Source: Paludibacter sp. 47-17 (GTDB lineage: Bacteria; Bacteroidota; Bacteroidia; Bacteroidales; Paludibacteraceae). Taken from it: a stretch of DNA of 53,737 nucleotides. Shown here piece by piece: positions 1 through 7,832 of this stretch. The stretch lies in the NCBI GenBank assembly GCA_001898935.1, contig MKVT01000032.1:1-53737 (forward strand), read 5' to 3'. The position numbers and the translations under genes were made by a program. Under the pieces are notes generated by a model that had not been told where the DNA came from, did not search any database, and worked only from the letters and a program-made list of their open reading frames with translations. Every line of letters starts with the position of its first letter. Positions within the stretch are counted from its first letter, which is position 1.

Positions 1-124
1 TTGTTTTGTATACATACTTATCATTTATTATGAACGGAAAAAACCGTTCAGGTTGTAAGTGGTATACTTTTAGATTGAAAGGTGGGGTACTTTTATATTA
101 ATATATACAACTATCACACCTGCG

Positions 125-601
125 ATGCAACAAGTATTGGATGGCATCAAGGCGATAGCCAAAAGCGATGCGCCTTTCTCTCCCCTCCATCTGCACGGAA
201 AGGCAATAGAACTGCTGACAATATTCCTTGAAAAACTCGAAAAGCGTTCGGAAGTAAAATCTCTTTCCAACTTGAATTTGAACGATGTGGAGGCTGTCTT
301 CCGTGTCCGTCGTCAGATTCTACAAAGTTTGAACAACGTACCGAGCATTCCCGAACTGGCACGTGAAGCAGCAATGAGCAGTTCCAAACTACAAAAATGC
401 TTCAAACAGGTTATCGGCAAGGCGATTGCCGAGTATGCCCTATCCGAAAAGATGGAATGGGCAAAACGTTTGCTTTCCACTCGTCTTTACTCTGTATCCG
501 AAGTGGGCTATAAAATCGGGTACGCCAATCTCAGCCACTTCACGGAGGCTTTCTGCAAATATCACAAGATAAAACCCAAGCAATATCTTGACTCTTTATG
601 A
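125..601 (+). CDS. AraC-family transcriptional regulator, C-terminal part
   Basis: The product (158 aa) ends in a two-helix-turn-helix AraC/XylS DNA-binding domain (about residues 60-158), with the typical tail around GYANLSHFTEAF and KPKQYL. The region before it (QQVLDGI, then HGKAIELL) matches the linker that follows the sensory domain in Bacteroidota AraC proteins. That sensory domain of some 130 residues is missing: the frame is closed by a stop at 71-73, only about 50 bases upstream. A 7-bp hairpin (31-50) lies just before. I read this as a 5'-truncated regulator, possibly expressed from the ATG at 125 but probably without ligand control. Target genes cannot be seen. Confidence 0.75.
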   Translation: MQQVLDGIKAIAKSDAPFSPLHLHGKAIELLTIFLEKLEKRSEVKSLSNLNLNDVEAVFRVRRQILQSLNNVPSIPELAREAAMSSSKLQKCFKQVIGKAIAEYALSEKMEWAKRLLSTRLYSVSEVGYKIGYANLSHFTEAFCKYHKIKPKQYLDSL

Positions 602-657
602 AGTTAACGTAATCGGGATATTACTTGCCTTCTGAGGGTTATTTTACGCTGAACAAT

Positions 658-671
658 CTTCCGAACTTTGC
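658..671 (+). promoter_or_regulatory. Promoter-like 14-mer shared with position 28735
   Basis: CTTCCGAACTTTGC lies 20 bases before the ATG at 692. The identical 14-mer lies 22 bases before the HTH gene at 28771. GAACTTTG differs from the Bacteroidota -7 consensus TAnnTTTG only in its first base. No clear -33 box is visible. Confidence 0.45.
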
Positions 672-691
672 CTGTAAAAACATTAGGCGAT

Positions 692-925
692 ATGAAAAGA
701 CTTGTTAAAAACGCATCTTTTGAGATGCTATTCTCTAATAAAAGTACGGAAGCAACCGACTACCTTATCAGAGAAATCATAAAGTTGGGAGATAGTGAAG
801 AAAATCTTTTTTCATTGTTTCGCACATTGAACTTTACCCGATTCCATTTGCGGATGATAGCAGAAAATTCAGGTATAACCACCGAAATGGGGAAAAAATG
901 TATCAGAGTTGCTCTGTGTTATTGA
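692..925 (+). CDS. Hypothetical protein, probably 5' part of a frameshifted gene
   Basis: This 77-aa frame starts at the ATG at 692; an upstream TTG at 668 overlaps the promoter-like 14-mer. The product is helical with no motif I can name. Its end (MGKKCIRVAL) runs straight into the next frame, where VIDTELKLFKMRM continues the same helical pattern. The two frames overlap by 17 bases. The simplest reading is one RteC-type gene broken by a single-base change near 905-920. If it is two genes, this one is an unknown small protein. Confidence 0.45.
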   Translation: MKRLVKNASFEMLFSNKSTEATDYLIREIIKLGDSEENLFSLFRTLNFTRFHLRMIAENSGITTEMGKKCIRVALCY

Positions 926-1274
926 CACAGAATTGAAGTTGTTTAAGATGCGGATGCGGGGGCTTCTTCCTGCTTTGCCTGTTCAACCTGTCAAGAAACT
1001 CCGTTGGACAGGCAAGGCAACAGACTTGGTCGAACTACTCTACGCACTCGATACCTATGGCTGTATTAACGATGGTGAAATTGGTATAGAAGAATTGGCA
1101 GACGCCTTTTCTGAAATCTTTGGTGTAGAAATCAAGAACTGCTACAATGTCTATATGAACATGAAACACCGCAAGGATGACAGTCGCACCTATTTCCTTG
1201 ATGATCTCCGGGAGAAACTGAACAAACGAATGGTAGAGAGTGACCTGAAAGGTGGAAAATTCAAGAAACGATAA
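909..1274 (+). CDS. RteC-like C-terminal domain protein, probable gene fragment
   Basis: Residues 30-110 match the C-terminal domain of RteC, the regulator of CTnDOT-type excision: RWTGKATDLVELLYAL, a GCINDGEIGIEELA stretch, then MKHRKDDSRTYFLDDL and a basic end. The intact RteC at 27584-28432 shows the same order (TWTGTKTELVELIYAI, then DSRTLYLDSL). At about 120 aa it is less than half the length of that copy, and it can start only at TTG 909 or ATG 948. It is probably the 3' part of the gene starting at 692. A strong terminator follows 17 bases after the stop. Confidence 0.6.
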   Translation: MLCVIDTELKLFKMRMRGLLPALPVQPVKKLRWTGKATDLVELLYALDTYGCINDGEIGIEELADAFSEIFGVEIKNCYNVYMNMKHRKDDSRTYFLDDLREKLNKRMVESDLKGGKFKKR

Positions 1275-1290
1275 CTGCATTCAAATGCTT

Positions 1291-1330
1291 AATCAGGCTT
1301 CCCTCTCGTTTGGGGAAGCCTGATTTTCTT
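1291..1330 (+). terminator. Rho-independent terminator
   Basis: Perfect 13-bp stem AATCAGGCTTCCC / GGGAAGCCTGATT (1291-1303 with 1313-1325), 9-base loop, then a T-rich tail. It ends the RteC-like transcript. Confidence 0.85.
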
Positions 1331-1361
1331 TCATTGAGGAATAACAACACGCTGTAAATGG

Positions 1362-1778
1362 CTATTGCCGATGTTGCCATTTCTCTTGAAATTCACGTGT
1401 CAGTTGCACGATTTCACCTCCAATTATTGCCAATTCAAGCGTCAGTTTCTCCAATTTGGCGAGCATGGCAAAGGCTTTCTTTTCCGTGAAATTGCTCTTC
1501 ATTGCAACTACTGTCTGGTTGTAATTGACTCCTACACTGCGAAATTGCCCGTACAAAGTCGTCAGTTTCTGGTAGTAATCAAGCAACGAACGATCGACCT
1601 TTATCACTCGAAAGGTCTCATTAAATACCCTTGCCTTGATGAAAAGTGACAGACTTCGTACACCACTTTCCTCTTTCATCGTGAGGAAATGAGCGTATTC
1701 CGTCGGTGTGAAATTGACCGAAACACGCTTTTCTGTCTTCTCTTTGGAGCGTGCGCTCCTAATTTTCTTCATTTTCAT
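1362..1778 (-). CDS. mobA: Conjugal mobilisation accessory protein, MobA/MobC type
   Basis: The 138-aa basic protein has the layout of Bacteroidota relaxosome accessory proteins: a basic N-terminus, a ribbon-helix-helix-like segment (KRVSVNFTPTEYAHF, about residues 16-31), then a helical part with SLSLFIKARVF and the NQTV stretch. Such proteins bind oriT and help the relaxase nick. In intact CTnDOT-like elements the relaxase gene follows directly on the same strand; here the next DNA is the RteC-like fragment, so this copy is an orphan. It is transcribed away from the intergenic region that probably held oriT. Confidence 0.7.
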   Translation of the reverse strand: MKMKKIRSARSKEKTEKRVSVNFTPTEYAHFLTMKEESGVRSLSLFIKARVFNETFRVIKVDRSLLDYYQKLTTLYGQFRSVGVNYNQTVVAMKSNFTEKKAFAMLAKLEKLTLELAIIGGEIVQLTREFQEKWQHRQ

Positions 1779-1888
1779 TTCTTACTTCGGATTTTAGTAT
1801 CTCACGGCATAACCAGCATTTGAGGCATCGCATTCTCTCTTTCAAAAAAAACGACTTCGGAGTTTTTTGGGCTCTTTCGGAGATCAAG

Positions 1889-1926
1889 GTTTTATGCTGC
1901 AAAAACGGAGTTGTGCTGCATAAAAC
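1889..1926. repeat. Inverted repeat, possible oriT stem
   Basis: Nine-base arms GTTTTATGC (1889-1897) and GCATAAAAC (1918-1926) enclose a 20-base spacer, about 110 bases upstream of mobA. The position fits a relaxosome binding site, but the nick site cannot be read from sequence alone. Confidence 0.4.
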
Positions 1927-2079
1927 ATACCTTGCTATTTGCCCGATGCAAATAATCCGTCCGCGAAGGACGGAAAACGATTCACTCAAAAAAGAATGTT
2001 TTATGCCTCGAAAGCTTCGGCTTACCGCTTGGGTGCAAAGTTACTAAGCGTTGTGCCTAAACCACTTACCTCTCACGGA

Positions 2080-2164
2080 GCCACAAATACGCAAATCGAC
2101 GCCACAAACAAGTACGCAGTTAGCAAAAAACTACTGGATACCGCATCGTAAAGCCATATTTTTG
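2080..2164 (+). promoter_or_regulatory. Tandem GCCACA operator and -7 box of the DUF3408 genes
   Basis: GCCACA (2080-2085), 7 bases, AAATCG (2093-2098), 2 bases, GCCACA (2101-2106). The same layout occurs upstream of mobC and of the DUF4099/DUF3945 gene. A TAnnTTTG box (TATTTTTG, 2157-2164) follows after 50 bases and points at the transfer genes. Probably an activator or repressor site. Confidence 0.55.
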
Positions 2165-2433
2165 CATTGTCGGGTGTGCCTACGAGGGTATATTTTGATG
2201 AATGGGATATATCCTCGAACGTATGAACGTGCGAAAGCGGATACAATCGAACGATTCTCCTGATAATCAAAAATAGAAACCTCTACCAGAATACATAAGT
2301 AAAAGGAGATATTCATACGGAAGTAAACCCACAGCAGCACCAAAATTCGATAAAAGGCAGATTCTTTCAAGGAAGTGAATATGCCATATTGAAGTGACCA
2401 AAGAATGTGTATTACAATTAAAACCAAAAGAAT

Positions 2434-2864
2434 ATGACAGAGAAGAAAATCGGCACGATTGATCCCGTTGCCATCCGGGAACTTATTTCGCAAGGTATTC
2501 CCATGAAAAGAAAAGAGAGTGAGATGAAACGCTCTCAATCAGAAGAGCGGTGTATTGAACCGGAACATCCAAATGACGAACCAATATCAAAGGATTTTTC
2601 AAGAGCCCCAAGAAGAGGAAGGCGAAAGGCTGACAAGGGTGATTATGAGTTGCTTTTCATCTGTCGCAATACTTTGAAAAATCGCAAGACCAACTATATT
2701 GCCAAAGAGTTGCAAGACACATTGGCAGAGATAGTCATGTCTATGAGAAACAGGGATATGACCATCGGCATCTATGTGGAGAACATCATTCTCTCCATCA
2801 CTTTGAAGTCTATAAGGACGAAATAAACAGATTAAATGAACTCAAATTCAAAAAGCTATTGTAA
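2434..2864 (+). pseudogene. DUF3408 conjugal transfer protein, frameshifted near its end
   Basis: The frame gives 130 aa with the DUF3408 core (KGDYELLFICRNTLKNRK, then MTIGIYVENIIL), a family found in the tra leader region of CTnDOT-like elements. After IIL the frame ends in an unrelated tail and a stop at 2826. Read from 2796 in the next frame, the sequence continues as HHFEVYKDEINRLNELKFKK up to a TAA at 2862-2864, which is the expected family C-terminus. One base has therefore been lost at about 2792-2796. The product is probably not functional. Confidence 0.7.
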
Positions 2865-2865
2865 G

Positions 2866-3203
2866 ATGAAAAAACAAAACGTAAGACAAAATGTAAGGCA
2901 GGCAGCCCGAACGGAAAACAAGAGTGTATCATCCAAAGTGACTATCCACAACTCTACTACGCTTATAGAGCGTTCGGAAACAGGACAGAAAAGCCGAAAC
3001 AAGAGGTCGGTGATTACGAGGAGACTTTTCTAAAACGGCATATCATGAAAAAGGGAGTGTCCGTCTATGTTTCCCAACAGATGATGCAAATACTTAACTT
3101 TATGAATTATTTAGTATTGATGATAAAAAATAACACCATGATGTTAGAGAGGTTTATGCTTCAAAAGAATAATATAATAAGGTGGTCTCCGTATTTTATA
3201 TAA
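2866..3203 (+). pseudogene. Second DUF3408-like gene, degenerate and truncated
   Basis: An ATG at 2866 opens a frame beginning MKKQNVRQNVRQAARTEN, typical of these basic proteins. The conserved core (VGDYEETFLKRHIMKKG, then VSVYVSQQMMQIL) lies in another frame, which is open from 2865 to a stop at 3201-3203. At least one frameshift separates the two. After about 3160 the similarity fades, and the usual end is replaced by unrelated sequence. That puts the left edge of the inserted defence DNA near 3150-3200. The rest of the gap to 3333 shows nothing. Confidence 0.55.
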
Positions 3204-3332
3204 CGTATAACTACCTTGATTATATCTTCATCAAATCTATGATAAAACCAATGTGACAAATTAAGAGTAAAATTGAAACGAAGAGCAATTATGCAGTAGT
3301 TTCACGAAACACGAAATCTATCGCATCTACTC

Positions 3333-4601
3333 TTAAATATCTTCGTCAATTTCTGCATGAATGGCTTTCAGATATGCATTAATATCTATAGCGGGAACGG
3401 TACCAATAAACTTTAAATAGTTTACAAGCTGAAGAAAGAATGTAAAGAGAGACACGTCTTTGTCGCTAAACTTAACCTCTTTTACTTTGCGGCTTTCATA
3501 CACTTGTCTTATATACTTGCGATTATCCTCGATACTGCTGGTTGGGGCTATACCTTCAGGTTCTGTTTCGTTATAATCAACATAAAAACTGCCTGTATCA
3601 CAGAGACATCCTAAATCCAATGTCTGTAGCCCTTTCAATTCCTTTAACTGCTTTTTTACCGTATCGTTCCCACTATATGAACTAGTCGTAGTTAAAATAC
3701 CTCCAATTATCTTAGTTAGTGGTCTAGCGGCCGCAGTTTTTCCTGAGGCAACCATACCAATACTTGTTCTTTTCAGCGTACGAACGCTCTCAACTTTCTG
3801 GGCTGCATATTCTATATACCCTTTTACATCCTGTTTCACTTCAAACACGGCATACACGCTTTCTGCCGGTATATACATAAAACCATCCTGCTTGAATATG
3901 AAGGGTGTATAAATGGCATCATAAATGACTACGTCCATCTGTTCGCTAACATTGCCTGTCGAATCTATCACTATAGCCTTATCCACTTTATATCTGTCAG
4001 GAAGATAGGTCCGTAGAAACTCAATCCAATGTTGCTCCGTAGCATCACCTTTGCTGCCAGGATGTTCAATAAATTCCCTGTTTACATTCAGGCTAGCCAA
4101 CATCTGGTTCTGCAAGCCATGAAATAAATCCCTTAAATCTATCATTTTCTTGTATTCCAACAATTGATTATCCATATAACAATAAAAGTTATGAGCACTA
4201 AGTCCATTACTTCTAACACTGACTATCAGTAGTAACGGATTCTTAATGGCCACTTCCTTCTCAATATCTATCATAGCCGCCAAGTCAGTGCTGCTATATT
4301 GTGTGGAACCATTTGGATGACTATGCCATTCGCCCACATATTGCAACCCCTCCTTGGCTAATTGTTCCCATACATTTTCCAAACCCTTGGTAATGCGCAT
4401 AAACTTTGTCCTGCCAGTCAATTTTTCCACAGGCACCACAACTTTTTCTATATACACCGTATGCCTATCTGTAGAATATCGTCCTGCGAGCATTCCTCCG
4501 TTCTCGTTAGGATATTCGCCCTCAGCCTGCAACTTTATTTGGTTGAATACTAAGGTTGGTATCTCTATATACAAATCATTACTTGCCAAATAATACTTCA
4601 T
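3333..4601 (-). CDS. cap3: Cap3-type JAMM peptidase fused to a DUF6602-like nuclease domain
   Basis: The start is ATG at 4601, overlapping the cap2 stop as ATGA; a longer frame to 4712 would run into cap2. The product is 422 aa. Residues 1-150 form a JAB/MPN isopeptidase: E33 and a complete zinc motif H93-x-H95-x7-S103-x2-D106 (EWHSHPNGSTQYSSTD). Cap3 removes Cap2-made conjugates from CD-NTase in type II CBASS. Cap3 alone is about 150-170 aa. The remaining 250 residues look like a DUF6602/PD-(D/E)XK domain: GSKGDATEQ near 182-190, D223 in QMDVVIYD, and E254-V-K256 in AVFEVKQ. With no separate effector gene, this tail is the likely CBASS effector; that role is my inference. Confidence 0.8.
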   Translation of the reverse strand: MKYYLASNDLYIEIPTLVFNQIKLQAEGEYPNENGGMLAGRYSTDRHTVYIEKVVVPVEKLTGRTKFMRITKGLENVWEQLAKEGLQYVGEWHSHPNGSTQYSSTDLAAMIDIEKEVAIKNPLLLIVSVRSNGLSAHNFYCYMDNQLLEYKKMIDLRDLFHGLQNQMLASLNVNREFIEHPGSKGDATEQHWIEFLRTYLPDRYKVDKAIVIDSTGNVSEQMDVVIYDAIYTPFIFKQDGFMYIPAESVYAVFEVKQDVKGYIEYAAQKVESVRTLKRTSIGMVASGKTAAARPLTKIIGGILTTTSSYSGNDTVKKQLKELKGLQTLDLGCLCDTGSFYVDYNETEPEGIAPTSSIEDNRKYIRQVYESRKVKEVKFSDKDVSLFTFFLQLVNYLKFIGTVPAIDINAYLKAIHAEIDEDI

Positions 4602-6253
4602 AACTTGTTTATCTTTAAATTCAAGTCGCCTTCTGTTATATAAAAATTGCTTAAGGCTTCCTGCTTGCTCAACATCTTGATAATATGCTTCACGGCGACT
4701 TGCACTTTGCATTCTATGTCATTATACGAAGCCTTAAAGGTTGGATTCCAACATCCCGTGGGGTTATACATGTCGGTTTCCGCATCGTGCTTAAGCAAGC
4801 CATATATCAACAAAACTGTTTCTGTCACATTGGGCGAAAAGGCACATATCAAATCCTGTGCATGATTTGTTATAGATAGATTAACCAGCAGAGCTTTCGT
4901 ACCCACGGAATCCATTATCCTCATTAACTGATTATCCGTAGTACAATCAAATATCACATCAAACTCGTCAAAGAACTCTGCAAGAGCACTTTTGTCTTCA
5001 TGCCCTGCCGCATATGTTTTTATCACTAAGTCAGCAATAGACTTCAAACTGGAACATTCAACATGAGGCGAAATCTGCGTCAGTAAATTCGTTATATCCA
5101 AGGTTTTCTCAATTATACCTGTATAAAAAGGATATGCAGACCGGCAAACATTACCAGGTTCCTTATTGTCTATGTCATATAGAGTCAGGTTTTTCGCACC
5201 ACATCTTGTTAGAGTTTCAGCCAAAATACTTCCTATAGCCCCGACACCCATAATCAGCATTTTTTTGTTAGCCAGTTCTTCTGGCATAGCTCCACGCCCA
5301 AAGAAATACTTATAGGAAATATCCACGGTTTCTGCCCATTGGATTTGCCCTTGCCTAAAATCAGTGAACCAAAGCCTATTCTTACCAGTGCCCACCCGCA
5401 CAGGTTCTATCGGCAGATCATCCATGAAGAGAATCATTGCCTGCCAGTGAACGCCACCTTCGGGAATTCTATATCCACAGAACAACGGGAAGAAATCATA
5501 CTTGTCTCTATGCGATACCACAAAACTATGAATATAGTTCTTCTGACTCTGCGAAAACAGCCCCTTGATAGAATCGTACTCCTCAACAATAAACTTGTTA
5601 CAAACCGATGGGGTGTCGCTCTGTAGGCAATATACGCCAGCAAACGACCTTAATTCTTGGTAGGACTTGCTAATCTTGCATGGCAACACCTTCTTCGTCT
5701 TCAGATACGACACAAACTTTTGTGCCACATAGTTGAAGACTTGGCAGTCATTTTTTTGACCTGTTGGCAACGTTGCATAGTGTACTATTCCGTAGTCTCC
5801 TTCAGTAAAATCCTCTTGAGTCTCTGCGAAACAGAAAGTATAATACTGCCCGCGAATCGTATGATGATTCACTACCAAATGCTCATAATGTGCATCCTTC
5901 TTCCCCTTTACATAGTATTTCTCTATCCATTCTTTAAGTTGTTTTAAGTCGTTCACAAACTGACTTTCAGCATTATCATATTCCGCAGGATGCATACAAA
6001 GATTACCACCTTGCATAATGTGCGGATAGTCTAGCAGATTCTTATTTTGAAAATGGATAGGTTCACTGCCCATTGCTTTAAACGGGTAGGTAGGGCTGAT
6101 TTCTACATTCCATTCCAAATCTGTATTGTTTTGGCTTGTAGCCACAGCAATACGGCCTTTCATCGAGCCAGCCTCATCGATGGTAAAATCATCAATAAGG
6201 CTAACTCCAGAAAGGGTACCTATCAATTTCTTTATTTTATCTGCCGTCATCAT
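4598..6253 (-). CDS. cap2: Cap2 E1-E2 fusion ligase of type II CBASS
   Basis: The 551-aa protein has the Cap2 layout. The N-terminal E2-like domain has candidate cysteine C86 in GGNLCMHP. A middle linker follows. The C-terminal ThiF/E1 adenylation domain has nucleotide loop GVGAIG (336-341), acidic strand end LYDIDNKE (358-365), and candidate E1 cysteine C501 in GCWNPTF. In characterised systems Cap2 conjugates the CD-NTase C-terminus to targets and so primes second-messenger synthesis. It starts with two ATGs, 8 bases after the CD-NTase end, and overlaps cap3 by 4 bases, so the three are translationally linked. All expected catalytic residues are present. Confidence 0.88.
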   Translation of the reverse strand: MMTADKIKKLIGTLSGVSLIDDFTIDEAGSMKGRIAVATSQNNTDLEWNVEISPTYPFKAMGSEPIHFQNKNLLDYPHIMQGGNLCMHPAEYDNAESQFVNDLKQLKEWIEKYYVKGKKDAHYEHLVVNHHTIRGQYYTFCFAETQEDFTEGDYGIVHYATLPTGQKNDCQVFNYVAQKFVSYLKTKKVLPCKISKSYQELRSFAGVYCLQSDTPSVCNKFIVEEYDSIKGLFSQSQKNYIHSFVVSHRDKYDFFPLFCGYRIPEGGVHWQAMILFMDDLPIEPVRVGTGKNRLWFTDFRQGQIQWAETVDISYKYFFGRGAMPEELANKKMLIMGVGAIGSILAETLTRCGAKNLTLYDIDNKEPGNVCRSAYPFYTGIIEKTLDITNLLTQISPHVECSSLKSIADLVIKTYAAGHEDKSALAEFFDEFDVIFDCTTDNQLMRIMDSVGTKALLVNLSITNHAQDLICAFSPNVTETVLLIYGLLKHDAETDMYNPTGCWNPTFKASYNDIECKVQVAVKHIIKMLSKQEALSNFYITEGDLNLKINKL

Positions 6254-6261
6254 ATTCTATA

Positions 6262-7202
6262 CTATCCGAATCGTTTTGTACTTGTAGGGTAAGCCGTACC
6301 CGCATCCTTCTCTTTATATCCGTTATACTTCTCGTTTACCTTGAAGTAGTAAGGCAGGTACACATTGGGATTACTGTCTATATTGTTGAGCATACTTTCC
6401 ATATCCGATTTAAACGATTGTCTATCATAGTCCTGCATTGCCGCTATAACATCGTTATTAGTATTACCTGGATCATAAAGATGAAAACTACTTTCTGCTA
6501 TGTGGTCACGTAGATACTCCATTGTGAATTTTAATCTTGCCAAAGACCATTATCACCATAATAACCATCAAGGGCTTTTATTACAGCCAGTTCTATAACG
6601 AACGACTTGTATTTCTTATCCTTTTGCTTTTTCCATATTTTAAGCAGGCGGATAATCTGACGCTCATTCGACTTACCTTCGATATGCGAAATTTGCTTCT
6701 GGATGTTCGTTTTCTGGCTTGTCCCTTTCTTGAATCCCCAATGATCTTCATTAAAACATAAATTTAGGTCGCGCGAATCAAGATAGTCGTCATCGCTTAG
6801 TTCCCTACCAGGTACTACATCAATTTCAACTGGCCTCTCATCTCCCTCTTCAATAGGAAAACTTACGCCAATAGAAACCTTTTGCTTGCGAATAGTTACA
6901 TTGCTGTTTTTATATTCTTCTGCAAGAAAATCGTGTACACTGTCAAACATTTCCTGTAATGTTCCAAAGGCATTATGCTTGAATGGTTCAACCAAATCAA
7001 GGTCGAATTTAACATTAGTGGCGGTATGCTTGGCAAAACTGCCAGAGCCAAACGATGAATACTTGTCGCAACCATAATGGTCGTGCATTTTGCTCTTAAT
7101 CTCCTCTCTACGCTTTTTTACTTTATTCACGAACTCTTGCACGTGACACATTTTGTGGGTGTCTAATACTTCTCTTAAATGTTTGTTCTCATCAAAGCCC
7201 AT
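6262..7202 (-). pseudogene. CBASS CD-NTase (cGAS/DncV-like), split by a frameshift
   Basis: The first frame (7202 to 6531, 223 aa) has the CD-NTase core: GSGSF (52-56), metal residues D67 and D69 in KFDLDLV, third acid D128 in VEIDVVPG, and the helix SFVIELAVIKAL. It stops right after GLWQD. The next frame continues as RLKFTMEYLRDHI, then DPGNTNNDV and an alanine-rich helix to 6262, which is the normal family C-terminus. Restoring one A in the CAAGA run at about 6535-6541 rejoins them into some 315 aa, a normal size. The frame step is -1. The C-terminus that Cap2 conjugates would be lost if the frameshift is real. Sequencing error cannot be excluded. Confidence 0.8.
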
Positions 7203-7225
7203 ATTTCTTTAAAATTTGATTATTT

Positions 7226-7828
7226 TTAAGCGTTGTTTAGCAACTCTATCACTCTATGCACCTCAGAATACGCTATCAAATCATCAGGTGATTCTTGACA
7301 GAGTTGGCATAACTTCTCGGAATTAGACATCGCACGTTCCAAATCACCATTCTCTGTCAGATATTTGTAAAGATTGGCGCATATGAAATACCGTTTTGTC
7401 TTCTCGTACCCCGGCATATACTTTTGCAATTCAGGAAGCAGTTGGTCGTAATTCTCATATCTCCGACAAACAATATTAGGCAAGAAATGTAGGAGGAACC
7501 AGAACTCTGTGCAAGGATTAGTTTCTACAAACATCACCCTTCCGGCATATATCTTTGCAGCATATTTCTTCTTTGCTCGCTGATACAATTTCATTTCCGA
7601 TGGAAACTGAAATAGTCTGTCCATATCAAACAGACATACGATAAAATCATATTGTTTGTTCAAATAGGATTCAACCAATTTTAGAATATGATTGATGTCG
7701 CTATGCTGCGGAAAATCAGGCGCAACCTTGAAAGGGTAGCGACATGCTACTCTCAAAGAGTCGAAATAGAACCACTCGGTCTCTCCTTCGCCTATGATGG
7801 CGATACTTTTTGTTACTGTTCGTCCCAT
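7226..7828 (-). CDS. rloB: RloB-like TOPRIM-type protein
   Basis: 200 aa with the RloB signature: GEGETEWFYF (13-22), the acidic pair D68 and D70 in LFDMDRLF, and NPCTEFWFLLHF (104-115). This is a TOPRIM-like arrangement (one glutamate plus DxD) seen in nuclease partners of defence ATPases. RloA-RloB pairs are known from type I restriction loci and resemble the ATPase/TOPRIM pairs of the PARIS system. It starts 4 bases after rloA ends, and 23 bases separate it from the CD-NTase. It may be a separate defence module or supply nuclease activity next to CBASS. Confidence 0.75.
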   Translation of the reverse strand: MGRTVTKSIAIIGEGETEWFYFDSLRVACRYPFKVAPDFPQHSDINHILKLVESYLNKQYDFIVCLFDMDRLFQFPSEMKLYQRAKKKYAAKIYAGRVMFVETNPCTEFWFLLHFLPNIVCRRYENYDQLLPELQKYMPGYEKTKRYFICANLYKYLTENGDLERAMSNSEKLCQLCQESPDDLIAYSEVHRVIELLNNA

Positions 7829-7832
7829 ATTG

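Larger units (their letters stand above)
1779..2433. other. Intergenic region, candidate oriT and tra promoter
   Basis: This 655-base stretch lies between the divergent mobA and DUF3408 genes. It holds an inverted repeat (1889-1926), a tandem GCCACA motif (2080-2106) and a TAnnTTTG box (2157-2164). In complete elements of this type a ParA-like traA gene usually sits before the DUF3408 gene; I see no trace of one, so it has probably been deleted. No convincing ORF is present. Confidence 0.5.

Noticed and set aside
31-50. Hairpin TGAACGG/CCGTTCA as a terminator
   Set aside because: No T-run follows on either strand, and it lies at the window edge where context is missing.
6531-6543. Programmed -1 frameshift in the CD-NTase gene
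   Set aside because: No slippery heptamer and no clear downstream stimulatory hairpin; a simple base loss or read error explains it better.
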